Shown here in pieces: positions 45,997 through 56,191 of a stretch of DNA of 64,000 bases. The notes below the pieces were generated by a model. It ran no database searches. It was not told the origin of the DNA and saw nothing but the letters and a program-made list of their open reading frames with translations. The stretch comes from Lithospermum erythrorhizon (Eukaryota; Streptophyta; Magnoliopsida; Boraginales; Boraginaceae): positions 62,001-126,000 of the forward strand of contig JADFUC010000829.1 of assembly GCA_019722365.1 (NCBI GenBank), written 5' to 3'. How positions within the stretch are numbered: the stretch's first letter is position 1; each line of letters starts with the position of its first letter. A program made the position numbers and the translations under genes.

Positions 45997-47315
45997 TATA
46001 CATAAAGAATTAAAATTTTATACAATTAATTAATTGAGAATTTTCTAATTGTAATTTGCATAATAAATACAATTATAAGGAATAATGAATAGTTGACATT
46101 AGTATAAGTTTCTGGTTATGCCAAATAATAAAAGTAAGAGTATAACTACTGTTAAAATAATTCGGCTGAAGTTTGTAAATGCAAATAACAATTTTTTTTA
46201 AGCACCGTCTTGCAAAATAGCAAGTACAAGGGTTCCTTGTTAATATGAAAAATATATATATATACAAGTAGTCAATGAGGCATATCCGATTCTATTACAA
46301 CTAACAAAATCTAAGTAATATGCAATTAGTATATAAAACTAAAACTATTCACAAGCAAATAGTTAATTTAGTTATTTATTATTTAAGTTTTTAAAGTGTA
46401 ACTTATTAACATTTTTATTTTAGATTTTATATTTTAAATTACAACTTATATTACATAATTTTTTAAATTTTTTGTAAAAATAGTTTTTACTTTAGTATTT
46501 CTATTTTTTTTCTTTCATGAAAGATCAAAATAAATACCATAATAGATAAAAAAAATTCAATATTTTTGTGACAGAACAAAAATATACTACGGAGTATATG
46601 ATTTAATGAAAAATCGTTTTTAGTCATTTAATCATCAATAATTTGAAATAAATAGTAAACTAACTAAAAATTATAATATTTAATATTTAGTTGAAAAATA
46701 CCCTGAATAACATAATAAAAATCTGAACTTCCATTTTAAAGTTAAAATCATATAAAAATTCTTATATTAATGAAACATATCTAAATAAAATTATTGTTCC
46801 AAATACCATTATTATTGTCAATTTAATCCTAATAAAAATTATTAAAGTAAGAGTCTACAAATGACCAACTCGTATTTGAAGTAAAAATTCAATCAATTAA
46901 CTTAAAGTTTTATCAATTTTTTTATAACTTGATACCACATGTAAATATACTTGTATACTAAAAAAACTATATATATATAAAAGATTGAATAACATTAATT
47001 AATAATGAATTTTTTTTTAATAAGTCAAAACTCTAAACTAAATCAAAGTATATCTATTATTATACGCGTAATATAATTAGAGTTGACATGTTTGCCAAAT
47101 TATATGAGTTCAAATGAATAATGCCATGGATTTCTTGTCAATTTCTATTGGCTCTTTATGGCCATATTCCAAGTGGGCAAATATACTCATATATCATTTT
47201 CTCTTGTATCGTGTGTCATGCACGATATGTCCATTCCATATAATGTGTGTGACATGACATGGCAAAAGTAATTTCACATTATTTCGGTGTGGTTATAACA
47301 AACTACTGAATCGAG
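45997..47315. other. AT-rich intergenic DNA
   Basis: Long A/T tracts and no recognised coding motif. ACTACGGAGTATA at about 46587 resembles the end of another Stowaway element, but its partner was not found. Confidence 0.5.
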
Positions 47316-47318
47316 GCA

Positions 47319-48705
47319 AAGATAACTCAAAGCAGCACTTCATTTCCATTCTAAAACACTCCACCCTACCTGTAACAGTCATCCACACCCAAACCCCTAC
47401 TCACCCCGAATTACCCCCATCCCCCACCACCATCCTATACATCAGTACCCAGAGGCCCTCACCACCATCACCACCCCAACAGACGTAGCACTACGACTCG
47501 CCTCCTCACGAATGCACGTGATACCAACGAGCCCCTCGACGCTGAACCTCCGACTCATCCTCTCATACAAATCCTATCTCGATCACCACCGAACCTCGCT
47601 CCAAAAATCCTCCCAAGTCCTCGACATTGTCAAATCCGACAAGGATTTCATGTTCAACAATGTCCGAACAACAAACTCTTTAGTTGATCACGTGTTCGCT
47701 AAAGTATGCCTCCTTGACTTAGCCCAGTCACGTCTTCACGACACCAATCTCCGAATCGAATTGATCGTACATCGATCTAATTGTCTTGAGGGTGTTAAAA
47801 AGTCCCTCCAATCAGATGATTTGGAAATGCTATACTTTGTTCGGGTTTCTTAAAATCGATATAAATTTAAGTTCGACTCAAGGTTCGGGTGGTTTGGGTC
47901 GGATAATGAGCGCATAGAGGAGTTGAGGTATAAGAAGTTGGAAATGATTGTTAGAAAAAGTGGCGAATGCGGTTGATTTTATGGATCATGTAAATGGGTA
48001 AATGTAGGTTTATTAAGCTTATCCTTTGATTGGGATGGATTATGAGGGGCTGGAGGAGTATGCTGGGCATTTGAATAAGGCTGCATATGCTCGAGGGCTG
48101 AGAGTTTTATAATTGGTGGAGTCGGTTTGTTTGTGACGCGAGGCTAATGGGTTCGATACAGTAAGCTCCGTTGAATTTTATTTGGTGTTTGACGAATTTG
48201 TTTAAGGATATTGTGTTGGTAATTGAGGAGAACGACAGATGCTTAGTGGACGGCGTGGTGAGACGCCGATTATGTATGCGATTTGTGAGTTGCAAGTGGA
48301 GTGCGATTCGGTGAGGGCTACGATTATTAAGTATATACGGAATATAAAGAGGTTGTCAAAGGGTCCGATATTAATTTTATAAGAGCAATTTGTTGAGGCT
48401 GAGGCCCAAGGCCCTAGAGCTACGAGAGATTGAGTTGTATCTTGAAGATATTTTGTCATTGACACAGTTGGGAGAGGATTATACAGATTATATGGTGTGG
48501 AAGATTTGGAGTTTATGTTTTGTGAATTCTGAAGTGCTGCCTAATGCTACTAAAAAGTTTAAGAGCGCGAATTGGAGTAAGGTTCTTTAGGATGTAACGG
48601 ATTATTATGTGATTTTGGAAGGCTATTTCATGGTTGAGAATGTCAGGAAAGCTATTAAGATTGATGAACATTTGCTCGATAGTCTAGTGACTTCTATTGT
48701 ATCGA
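47319..48705 (+). pseudogene. COG4: COG4 cDNA-like pseudogene (retrocopy), 5' two-fifths of the protein
   Basis: The plus strand reads through conserved COG4 text in changing frames: EALTTITTPTDV near 47455, SLQKSSQVLDIVKSD, DLAQSRLHDTNLRIELIV, HRSNCLEGVKKSL, LTNLFKDIVLVIEENDRC, EIELYLEDILSLTQLGED and YFMVENVRKAIKIDEHLLDS. No introns interrupt this span, which a genomic COG4 gene would have, so it looks like a reverse-transcribed copy. The start codon is lost, and many stops and frameshifts are present. COG4 is a subunit of the conserved oligomeric Golgi tethering complex that directs retrograde vesicle traffic. The copy ends abruptly at 48705, where LINE sequence begins. Confidence 0.85.
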
Positions 48706-49835
48706 TGTTAAAATTATGGAATCAATTTTGGAAAGCCATATCTCTAAAATCAAAATTTTCTTATGAAAATTGTTACTAGACAAGCCTACTCTAGATAATA
48801 ACTACCATCAATAAATTTGTCCGTTATGCCAAAAGAAATGAATCATGTTCACCTATTTCTTAATTGTAGTTTTTCAAATAATATTTGGCTATTCTTTGAC
48901 TCAAAATATGCCAACAAAAACATGACTACCGTTCAAGTCATTCATTAGAAAATGGTTTTCAAAACTTGCAAGAAACCACTGTAAGTATGACATTCTTTTT
49001 TCTGGAAGTGTCCTTTAGCATCTATGGCTTGTTAGAAATGAAAGTGTTTTCAAGAGACAACACGCGAACAACCACAACGTCAAGACAAGAATACTCAAAT
49101 TGGCAAAGCAATGTTATAGTGCGAACAATGTCAAAAAAACAAAATGAAAATCCAAACAGATACAACAACAACAAAAAATGGACCAGGCTCAAGATGGAAT
49201 AAATCTAAAATACGATAACAAAGATTTTCCCGACAGCAACACACGCAGTGAGGATGCAAACAAAAACTCACTAATCTATATTGGAATTACCAATGAAAAT
49301 GATATAAGATGGATCTTACAAATGGAAATACATTGAAACAACTAGACTATAAGGGGAGAGACAAAAATATATAACAACAAGGTCGAAAAGAAGGACTTTG
49401 ACCGACATGCTACGACTAGAAGTCTACTGAAAGTTCTTTTTGTTGCCATTAGCCTTATCAAACCAAATGAATACCATCTAATCCACATTATTATCAATGC
49501 ATTTTTTTCGCAGGTCTGGGGTAGGGAATTCAAGAGGATGAATAAACTAGAAGATTGAAATTCAATTTTGCAAGAAAAGTCGAAGGAAAGCTGTGGAATT
49601 ATGTGGTTCCCAAATCGCACTGGATGTTTCAAATTTTCAAGACACATTTTCAAGAAGAATTCCAAGGAATATAGTAGTTCGGATAGTAAATGTAGAGCAT
49701 ATGTTAGCTGTTCTTTTGGATTGCACCCTGTTTTGAGCACATGTTAACTCAATTTATTACTATGGTTTGTATGAATTAAAACCGCTATCAATAAAAATAA
49801 AATAAAAACAACAAATTTTAATGAAAAATAGTATG
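48706..49835 (+). mobile_element. LINE 3' end fused to the COG4 copy
   Basis: Directly after COG4 text, the plus strand reads LKLWNQFWKAISLKSKFS and then ICPLCQKKMNHVHLFLNCSF and SNNIWLFFDSK, the zinc-binding domain (zf-RVT; C-x2-C...H-x4-C) that follows RT in plant LINEs. Downstream FWKCPLASMAC and a shifted frame at 49500-49740 continue the ORF2 tail, and the element ends in an A-rich tract at about 49785-49835. Orientation is the same as the COG4 segment. Confidence 0.75.
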
Positions 49836-50395
49836 AAATTGAACAGACTTCATATATGAGATATATGATTTCTCCATTTTTTTATTCTTGTCGTCCTAAA
49901 CTAATTTTTTTTGTTTTTAAATACTTATCATTTTACATTTTCAATTGTATATTTAGTCCAAATTTTCTAATACGCCCCAGCGACATTGGGGTTAGTTGTA
50001 TTTATTTTGTTCATTCAATTCTATTACTCTGTAGTATTCTTTATTACTCATCATTTTTATCATTTGTCATAACAAATTAACCACTTTATCATCTTAGAAC
50101 CTTTTTATTAGTCATTTAAAATATCAATACAACTATTTATGTTTTATAGGAGCTAACATGTTACATGTAAAAGATATAAATTCTTACTCCTTATTACTTA
50201 GACTTTGGACTTGTTTGATAAATTGATTTAATAAAATAGATAAATATTAAAATGGATTTATCAACTGACACTGTAAGTTAAACCTATTTCCAAATAATAA
50301 CAATAAATTCATAACCGGTTCGAATTGGATTTAACGAACCTACCAATGATCACCAACCCATTAACGAATCGCTCCACTCGATAATAACTCTAACA
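49836..50395. other. AT-rich intergenic DNA with a possible half-MITE
   Basis: TTCTCCATTTTTTTATTCTTG with CGTCCTAAACTA at about 49870 resembles a Stowaway end, without a partner. No gene was recognised. Confidence 0.35.
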
Positions 50396-50480
50396 GAATG
50401 GAGGCAGCTTACCTCAAAGCTAAGCACCACTGTGTTTCCAGTTGTAATCCCCCCTTCAAAATGTCCTCCACACCCAAATC
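50396..50480 (+). pseudogene. COG4: COG4 5'UTR and start codon fragment
   Basis: About 85 bp corresponding to the leader and first codons: ACCTCAAAGCTAAGCACCAC aligns with AACTCAAAGCAAAGCACAAC of the copy at 50728, and ATGTCCTCCACACCCAAATC (from 50461) aligns with ATGTCCTCCATACCCAAACC at 50794. A stop follows within a few codons. It is the third occurrence of the same gene start within 3.5 kb. Confidence 0.65.
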
Positions 50481-50708
50481 TAATTTTGAATACGATATAT
50501 TACTCCATACACGAAACAACCGGATAATTACCCGATTCGATAATATACCTGATGTACTTTGTACACAACTATGAATTTTATGTTGACCGATCAAGGCCAG
50601 TCCATGTTGATCACACACGATCGATAATGATCAATCCGATCAACTCCAATGATCGACCGATCAACATTTAAAAAATTACCACCATTAGCACTAGATCAAA
50701 TTCGATTG

Positions 50709-51165
50709 GAATGGAATGGAGACAACATAACTCAAAGCAAAGCACAACTACTCTACTCCCATTGCTAAAAACACGCCCATCCCACACCCAAAAATGTCCT
50801 CCATACCCAAACCCCCCACCAACCCAACCACCCCCACCCCCCTCCCCCACCACCACCACCCTAAACTTCGTACCCCGAGGCCCTCACCACCATCACCACC
50901 CTAACAAATGTAGGGCACCACGATTTCGCCTCCTCCATTTAATGGTATCAGCATACCAACGAAACCGACGTAGAACTCGACTCGATCCTCTCACACAAAT
51001 CCGATCTCGATCGCCACCTCACCTCCCTTTAAAAATTATCCGAAGTCCTCGACATAATCAAATCCGACATCATCAAATCCGATGGCAATTTCATACTCAA
51101 CAATGTCCGAACCACAACCTCTTTAGCTAATCACGTGTCCGCTAAAGTACACCTCATTGACATAA
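50709..51165 (+). pseudogene. COG4: COG4 5' fragment, plus-strand arm of an inverted repeat
   Basis: Leader, ATG at 50794 (MSSIPKPPTNPTTPTPLPHH) and about 110 codons of N-terminal COG4 in broken frames are present: ELDSILSHKSDLDRHLTSL, SEVLDIIKSD, SLANHVSAKV-type text. A Pro/His-rich low-complexity segment precedes the domain. A 139-codon frame here is an out-of-phase reading. The segment is followed within about 20 bp by a reversed copy of overlapping COG4 sequence. Confidence 0.8.
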
Positions 51166-51169
51166 TCAT

Positions 51170-51456
51170 TTGTTGGAAGTGGGAGGGCCAGAAGGGACTT
51201 TTTAACACCCTCATGACAATTAGATCGATGTACGATGGCGTCGATTCGGAGGATCGTGTCTTGAACACGTGACTGGGCTAGGTCAAGGAGGCGTACTTTA
51301 GCGGACACGTGATCAGCTAAAGAGGTTGTTGTTCGAACATTATTGAGCATGAAATTGTTGTCGGATTTTTGGAGGGAGGTTAGGTGGCAATCGAGATCGG
51401 ATTTTTGTGAGAGGATCGAGTCGAGTTCAACGTCGATGGCTTGTTGGTATGCGATG
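51170..51456 (-). pseudogene. COG4: COG4 fragment, minus-strand arm of an inverted repeat
   Basis: The minus strand reads YQQAIDVELDSILSQKSDLD, then (after a deletion of about 45 nt) NNFMLNNVRTTTSLADHVSA, KVRLLDLAQSRVQDTILRID, AIVHRSNCHEGVKKSL. This is the cleanest COG4 frame in the window (open over 51123-51350). It overlaps the plus-strand arm in gene coordinates, so 50951-51161 and 51282-51451 are complementary, with a spacer of about 120 bp. Confidence 0.85.
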
Positions 51457-51458
51457 TG

Positions 51459-51740
51459 TTAAAGTGACACCTTCCACATCGATATTTGATGTACTCCCGG
51501 ATTAATATATAAGGTCTTGAGTACTTCCTCTATTATCAATTAGTTTTAGAGTGGAACCCCACACGTGCTTATCAGTGCCTCCAACCTCATAATTGATGTT
51601 CTTGTGTATCTTAGACTTAATGTACACTTCTAAGAGCAAGAGTTAGCTCATATGTAATCTGTATTCCCTCCCCCCTTTCGGATTATAGTGAAATCTTTTT
51701 AATGGTTTGTTAGGATACCACGTTAAATTTTCTATATTAT
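51459..51740 (+). repeat. possible copia or TRIM LTR fragment
   Basis: TGTTAAAGTGACACCTTCC then CACATCGATATTTGATG and AATTAGTTTTAGAGTGGAAC resembles a widespread plant LTR start (TGTTAAAGTCCCACATCGG ... TTGGTTTTAAGATGGAACCC). The other end was not delimited. It directly abuts the inverted COG4 fragment. Confidence 0.45.
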
Positions 51741-52315
51741 TTACTTTCTTCTATCATTTTTACATTAATTCATATATCTATATCGCATCCCGTTATAACT
51801 AGTTTATTCTATAACCATTCTATATTCTCCTTTCCCATCAAAGTAAAAACTAGATCGATCAACAAAGTACATAGTTTCATGTTCACTCTAAAATTTTCTT
51901 GATCCACATTATTAAGGTGTCTCGACACTGTCATATTCTTTTATGACTACCTTCAACTCCGTATAGATAGATCATATTAGAGTCAACTCATTGAATGGGT
52001 TCACGCCCCCCCATCATCCTCCTTTACAACTACCGCGAACAACCGACCACATCGAAATAATAATGAAGAGGACAGACTTCTCCGTAATTCACTCTTTATT
52101 CGACGGCCTTCACACATGCTTATTAACTCTTCCATGCTCAACGTCTACCCTATAATATTAACTCAAATATGTATTTCAGTACTTATCCGGAATCGAAGTA
52201 GAAGAGATCATTTGTCTTATTTAGTCTAGTAATACACATCCATACGAATTTGATTTCTCCATCCCATTTGTCTTATTTGTCTATTAGACTCATTAATGAT
52301 TATGTCAAATTTATA
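51741..52315. other. intergenic, nothing recognised
   Basis: No coding or repeat signature could be supported. GATTTCTCCATCCCATTTGTC at about 52251 may be a stray MITE end. Confidence 0.35.
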
Positions 52316-52475
52316 CTTTCTCCATCCCATTTTCTCAAAGTACTTTTAATTTCCTTTTTTGTCAATCTCAAATTTGGTTCATTTGTAGTTTATGAAATGT
52401 AGGAAAAGGTAGTTTCAGGGACAAAATTTTAAATTAACTAAAATTTTGTGTAAAAGTAAATACCTTTATGGAGAG
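52316..52475. mobile_element. small Stowaway-like MITE, low-confidence borders
   Basis: The segment starts CTTTCTCCATCCCATTTTC after TA and ends AAATACCTTTATGGAGAG before TA. The terminal 20-30 bases are imperfectly inverted. Length is about 160 bp. Confidence 0.5.
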
Positions 52476-52799
52476 TATAATATTTTGAGAATGTTCACAT
52501 GTCGGTATTTGGTACAAGGATTTGGCAGATGATGCTACACTGGTTAGGCAATTTTTAAAAAAATTAAATACTATTTATTTTTCAAAATTATTCTCCTCTT
52601 TTTTGTCTTTATCGACTCATACACCGTAAAAAAAATCATAGCTCAAGTCATTGTTTCTATCAAAAATGCGATTTTCTTAAATTTAATTGTAATGTTTAAA
52701 TATCTCGACATTCATCCTTATAAGTAAATGCATATATATAATCAATACACAAAACAACATTCCCATGAAGAGGTTATATTAATAGTATGGAATCAAATT

Positions 52800-52960
52800 T
52801 TATATAGGGGAGTCGAATGAACTAATGTTATATAAATGAAGGAAAATATACAAAAATTTAGGAGGGACGAACAACTTAATTTTTGAATAAATGAATGATA
52901 AAGTTCTATTTTTTAATAGTAAAAATATAATTTTCAAATTTTGGCAAGGACGGCTCCCCA
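52800..52960 (+). repeat. dispersed short repeat, one of three copies
   Basis: The core GGAGGGACGAACAACTTAAT with TTTTGAATAAATGAAT also occurs at about 37218-37252 and, more diverged, at 54112-54150. In all three it follows an AT-rich stretch with AAATGAA. Probably a decayed SINE or MITE family. Confidence 0.55.
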
Positions 52961-54772
52961 TGCCTCTCCCCTAGTTCCACGCCTGGAGAACTGTAATCCA
53001 CCCGGTACCAAAGTAAAAAACCGGATCAATACTCACCCAAAGAAGATCGTTAGGTTCTAGGTATGATTTTTTGTCCGATACTCAAATGCAAGGATCGATA
53101 ACCCGATATATACCTAAAAGTTTCGATGTAGGACAAAAATACCAAAATTCCTAACCGAAAGACCTCAAATCTGGATCAAAATATCCAAAATGGGGATCGA
53201 ATCCAAATTTTTTAATAAAATGAGACCCATCCGAAACCGGACCGAAACACGTAATCCAGTATCCACGCGATAAGCTATAGCTCCTCGCTCGATTCAATTT
53301 TTTGCTCTTATACCCTCACCGAAGCGTAATAGGTTGTAGTCCTTTCCACCCAATTTTTACCTTAATATCTAAATTAGACCGGATCGAGAAATTAAAAGAC
53401 TACCTGTAACATACCACTACCCGTAAACATACCCCATGCCAACAACTAAGTTTATTTATCTTCTTTCGTTAATCGATGCCATAGAATACATTAATTAATT
53501 GCATTAGTAGGCCAAGCGAATTAAGGTCTAGCTTATCTCATGTTACAAGGAATATGTTGCTGCAACTTGGCATAGTAACGCAATTAATTAAAGAGGCAAT
53601 ATCTCTATAATAATATATACTTCAAAGATTTGTAGATAATGCAGATTGTATAGTTTCTTAGACTAATAATCCTTTCATCCGTAAATCCCAACTACTAGAG
53701 ATATAGCTATTCTAAAATCGTATATCGAGGAGTCTAACTCCAATGAAGTTTAGATAATAGGAGTAAGAAGCTAAATGAGTACTTTTTAAAAAAAAATTGA
53801 CGATGAAAATACTTTTATTACATAGTATTACAAATTAGAATAAACATATTGAATATTTACAAATAATAAATACAAAAATTACTAACTAAAGACACTTAGA
53901 GTAAGTGCTATAATCAGTCGATGTCACCACTTATCGAGCTATCGAAAAGTTAAATGAGTTCTAAACATGTAAAAGACCCCATTTGAAGTTAAATTTTATA
54001 TGTTTCTCTAAAATCTCGACGACATACCGAAATAAGGCGGAATCAAGAATTCTATAAAGGGACAAGAAACATAGTTTTTACAAATGAAGAAAAATATTAT
54101 AACTTAGTGGAGATAGAACAATTAAATTTTTTAATAAATGAATTAAAAAAAATCTACTTTTTAATAGTGAAAGATTAATTTTTGAAATTTTAGTCCTCCA
54201 ATGTCTGGAATCAAATCAAATATCAGTTATATCCCCCTAGTTATAAAGGTGAGTTGTGTTTCTTCCTTTTTCACATTACTAATTACTATATTACCCTTAC
54301 TATAATATTTTCTATATATTGGTGGAAAATATGTAATAATTAATAAATCCTAAATTTTTCGCCTAAAAATTCTATAACAAATCAAACATAGTTGGAGTTA
54401 TCTACCCTCTTATAATATGTGCAAGAATTTTATCACTTTCATATCTATGCTAATTATCATATGTTCATTAACATCTTCGCTAAAAAATTATAAAAAATAC
54501 TCAATATATATTTACCAACGATAAAAGTTATCGATATAATAATTTTTGATTTTTTTACTTTTATTTATAGCAATAACTAAATTCCATTTTAATGCAATAA
54601 ATTAGTCTACTCATAGTAAAAAAAATTTGTATGATAATTATTCACTATAAATTTCAAAAAAAATTAATTCATAAAATTACTATCAAATAATATACATCTA
54701 AATTATTATTTATAATATTATATTACATTTCAACAATTGAAATAAAAAAAGTGTCAAGTTACATATCTAATA
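52961..54772. other. intergenic AT-rich DNA, no gene
   Basis: It includes a segment at 53030-53400 with repeated CCGGATC/GATCGA/ACCCG words, which looks like degenerate repeat DNA, and a diverged copy of the short dispersed repeat at 54050-54215. Nothing coding was found. Confidence 0.4.
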
Positions 54773-55018
54773 CTTCCTATCCCCAATAGATTGTCAAGGT
54801 TTAAATTTGGATTTTTCACAAATTAAATGTTAAATTCAAATATTTTTATTTTTGTTGTATAATATTTGGTGAAAATTATCAAATAATAATATTTCAATGT
54901 ACTTTAATATTGATATTAAATTTATTCAAATTAAAATTATGTTTATCAATGAAGGCATAAAATTTTGTCAATTTGGAGCACTTAAATCAAGCATGACAAT
55001 CATTTAGTATGGAGTGAG
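54773..55018. mobile_element. MITE, Stowaway-like, diverged
   Basis: CTTCCTATCCCCAATAGATT and GTCAAGG at the left, and CATGACAATCATTTAGTATG and GAGTGAG at the right, are imperfect inverted repeats. TA flanks both sides (54771-54772 and 55019-55020). Length is 246 bp, AT-rich and non-coding. Confidence 0.65.
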
Positions 55019-55795
55019 TAATAAATTTGAATATTTTATTTCAAAAATATAATTTTTTTTATTATAATATATATAAATATGTTAGTTTTTTATACTTAAT
55101 AAAAATATCTTTTATCTATAAAATATAGAAGAAATAATTAATTAGAGTTGAATCCAATATTTGAAAGGAAATTAAAAAACTCCAGCCTTGACTATTTAAT
55201 ATTGATTGGTAATTAGTAAACTAAATACGAGTATATTGTCATAATAATACTTATATTAACCAAATAAGAGTATATTTTCATAATAATACTTATATTAGTT
55301 TTCACTCTATATGAAATATAAGTCATCGATATTATGATTTAAAAAATACATGCATGAATATGTATATTATAGGTATATAATCTAGTTTATTAATGAACAT
55401 TCGATGTACAAATCGGTACCCTCATCATCTATTTTAAGGATTTCTTGTGACCTTTTATATTAAAGTTGTTATTTATGTCAAAATTTTAAAAGTTTTCATA
55501 TCAAGTAATATTAATCACATATATACTATTGAGGTCTAACTTTAAAAAAAAAAAATTATTGCACAAGATATAATTTTTATAAGAGGGATGTCATCTTTAT
55601 TCCATCGATTTTTAATATAATTTATTTGGAGTATTTCACATCCAAAGAAGGATATCTAATGTGTGGTCTCATTGACTATTTTGCATGGCTAAAATTGAGA
55701 AATTTTCGTAAAAATGTCTTTATATGATTCAGTTTTGTGTAAAAATTATTGAGTCAATCATCAATTAAAATATGTTAAAATGAATACATAAAACG
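55019..55795. other. AT-rich intergenic DNA
   Basis: Homopolymer and AT-dinucleotide runs; a near-repeat AATAAGAGTATATTTTCATA / AATACGAGTATATTGTCATA lies at about 55223-55290. No gene. Confidence 0.5.
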
Positions 55796-55945
55796 CAACC
55801 TCAACAACATTATAACCGCCCCACCTCACCGCCACCACCTTTACTCTGCCGCCCTAAGTCTCCCACCACCAACTCAACCCCCTCCACTTTCTACACCCAA
55901 CTCCCTTCGGCACCACCAAAACGCAACCTCCCTCCTCAATCAAAT

Positions 55946-56179
55946 ATGGAGTTCTTCCTCCATACCTCTAAGGTCGAGCTCCGACGCCGCTACCACCTCC
56001 AAAAGATGGCCAGGCTCATCGCCACAAGAAAGAACCGTGGCTTGATCACCGCCCGCCCGAAAGCAAATATCAACCAACCGCCTAAATCAGAAATATCAAT
56101 CCAACCGCTTCAACCGACCCGTCCCCAACTGGCAGGGATCAAAGCCTACTACGCCACCGAGACGCTGTCAAGACCTTAG
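55946..56179 (+). CDS. hypothetical 77-codon frame, basic, unidentified
   Basis: The frame starts MEFFLHTSKVELRRRYHLQK and continues with MARLIATRKNRGLITARPK to a stop at 56177-56179. Its codon use is GC-rich in third positions compared with the surroundings, and the upstream 140 bp is Pro/Ser-rich in the same style (CCACC repeats). That is unlike random AT-rich DNA. I recognise no domain. A solo gypsy LTR is inserted 12 bp after the stop. It may be a gene fragment or part of a transposon ORF. Confidence 0.3.
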   Translation: MEFFLHTSKVELRRRYHLQKMARLIATRKNRGLITARPKANINQPPKSEISIQPLQPTRPQLAGIKAYYATETLSRP

Positions 56180-56191
56180 GTGGGGGGTCTT

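Noticed and set aside
50711..51130. 139-codon Pro/His/Arg-rich plus-strand frame
   Set aside because: It is an out-of-phase reading of COG4 leader and N-terminal sequence; the COG4 frame explains the same DNA better.
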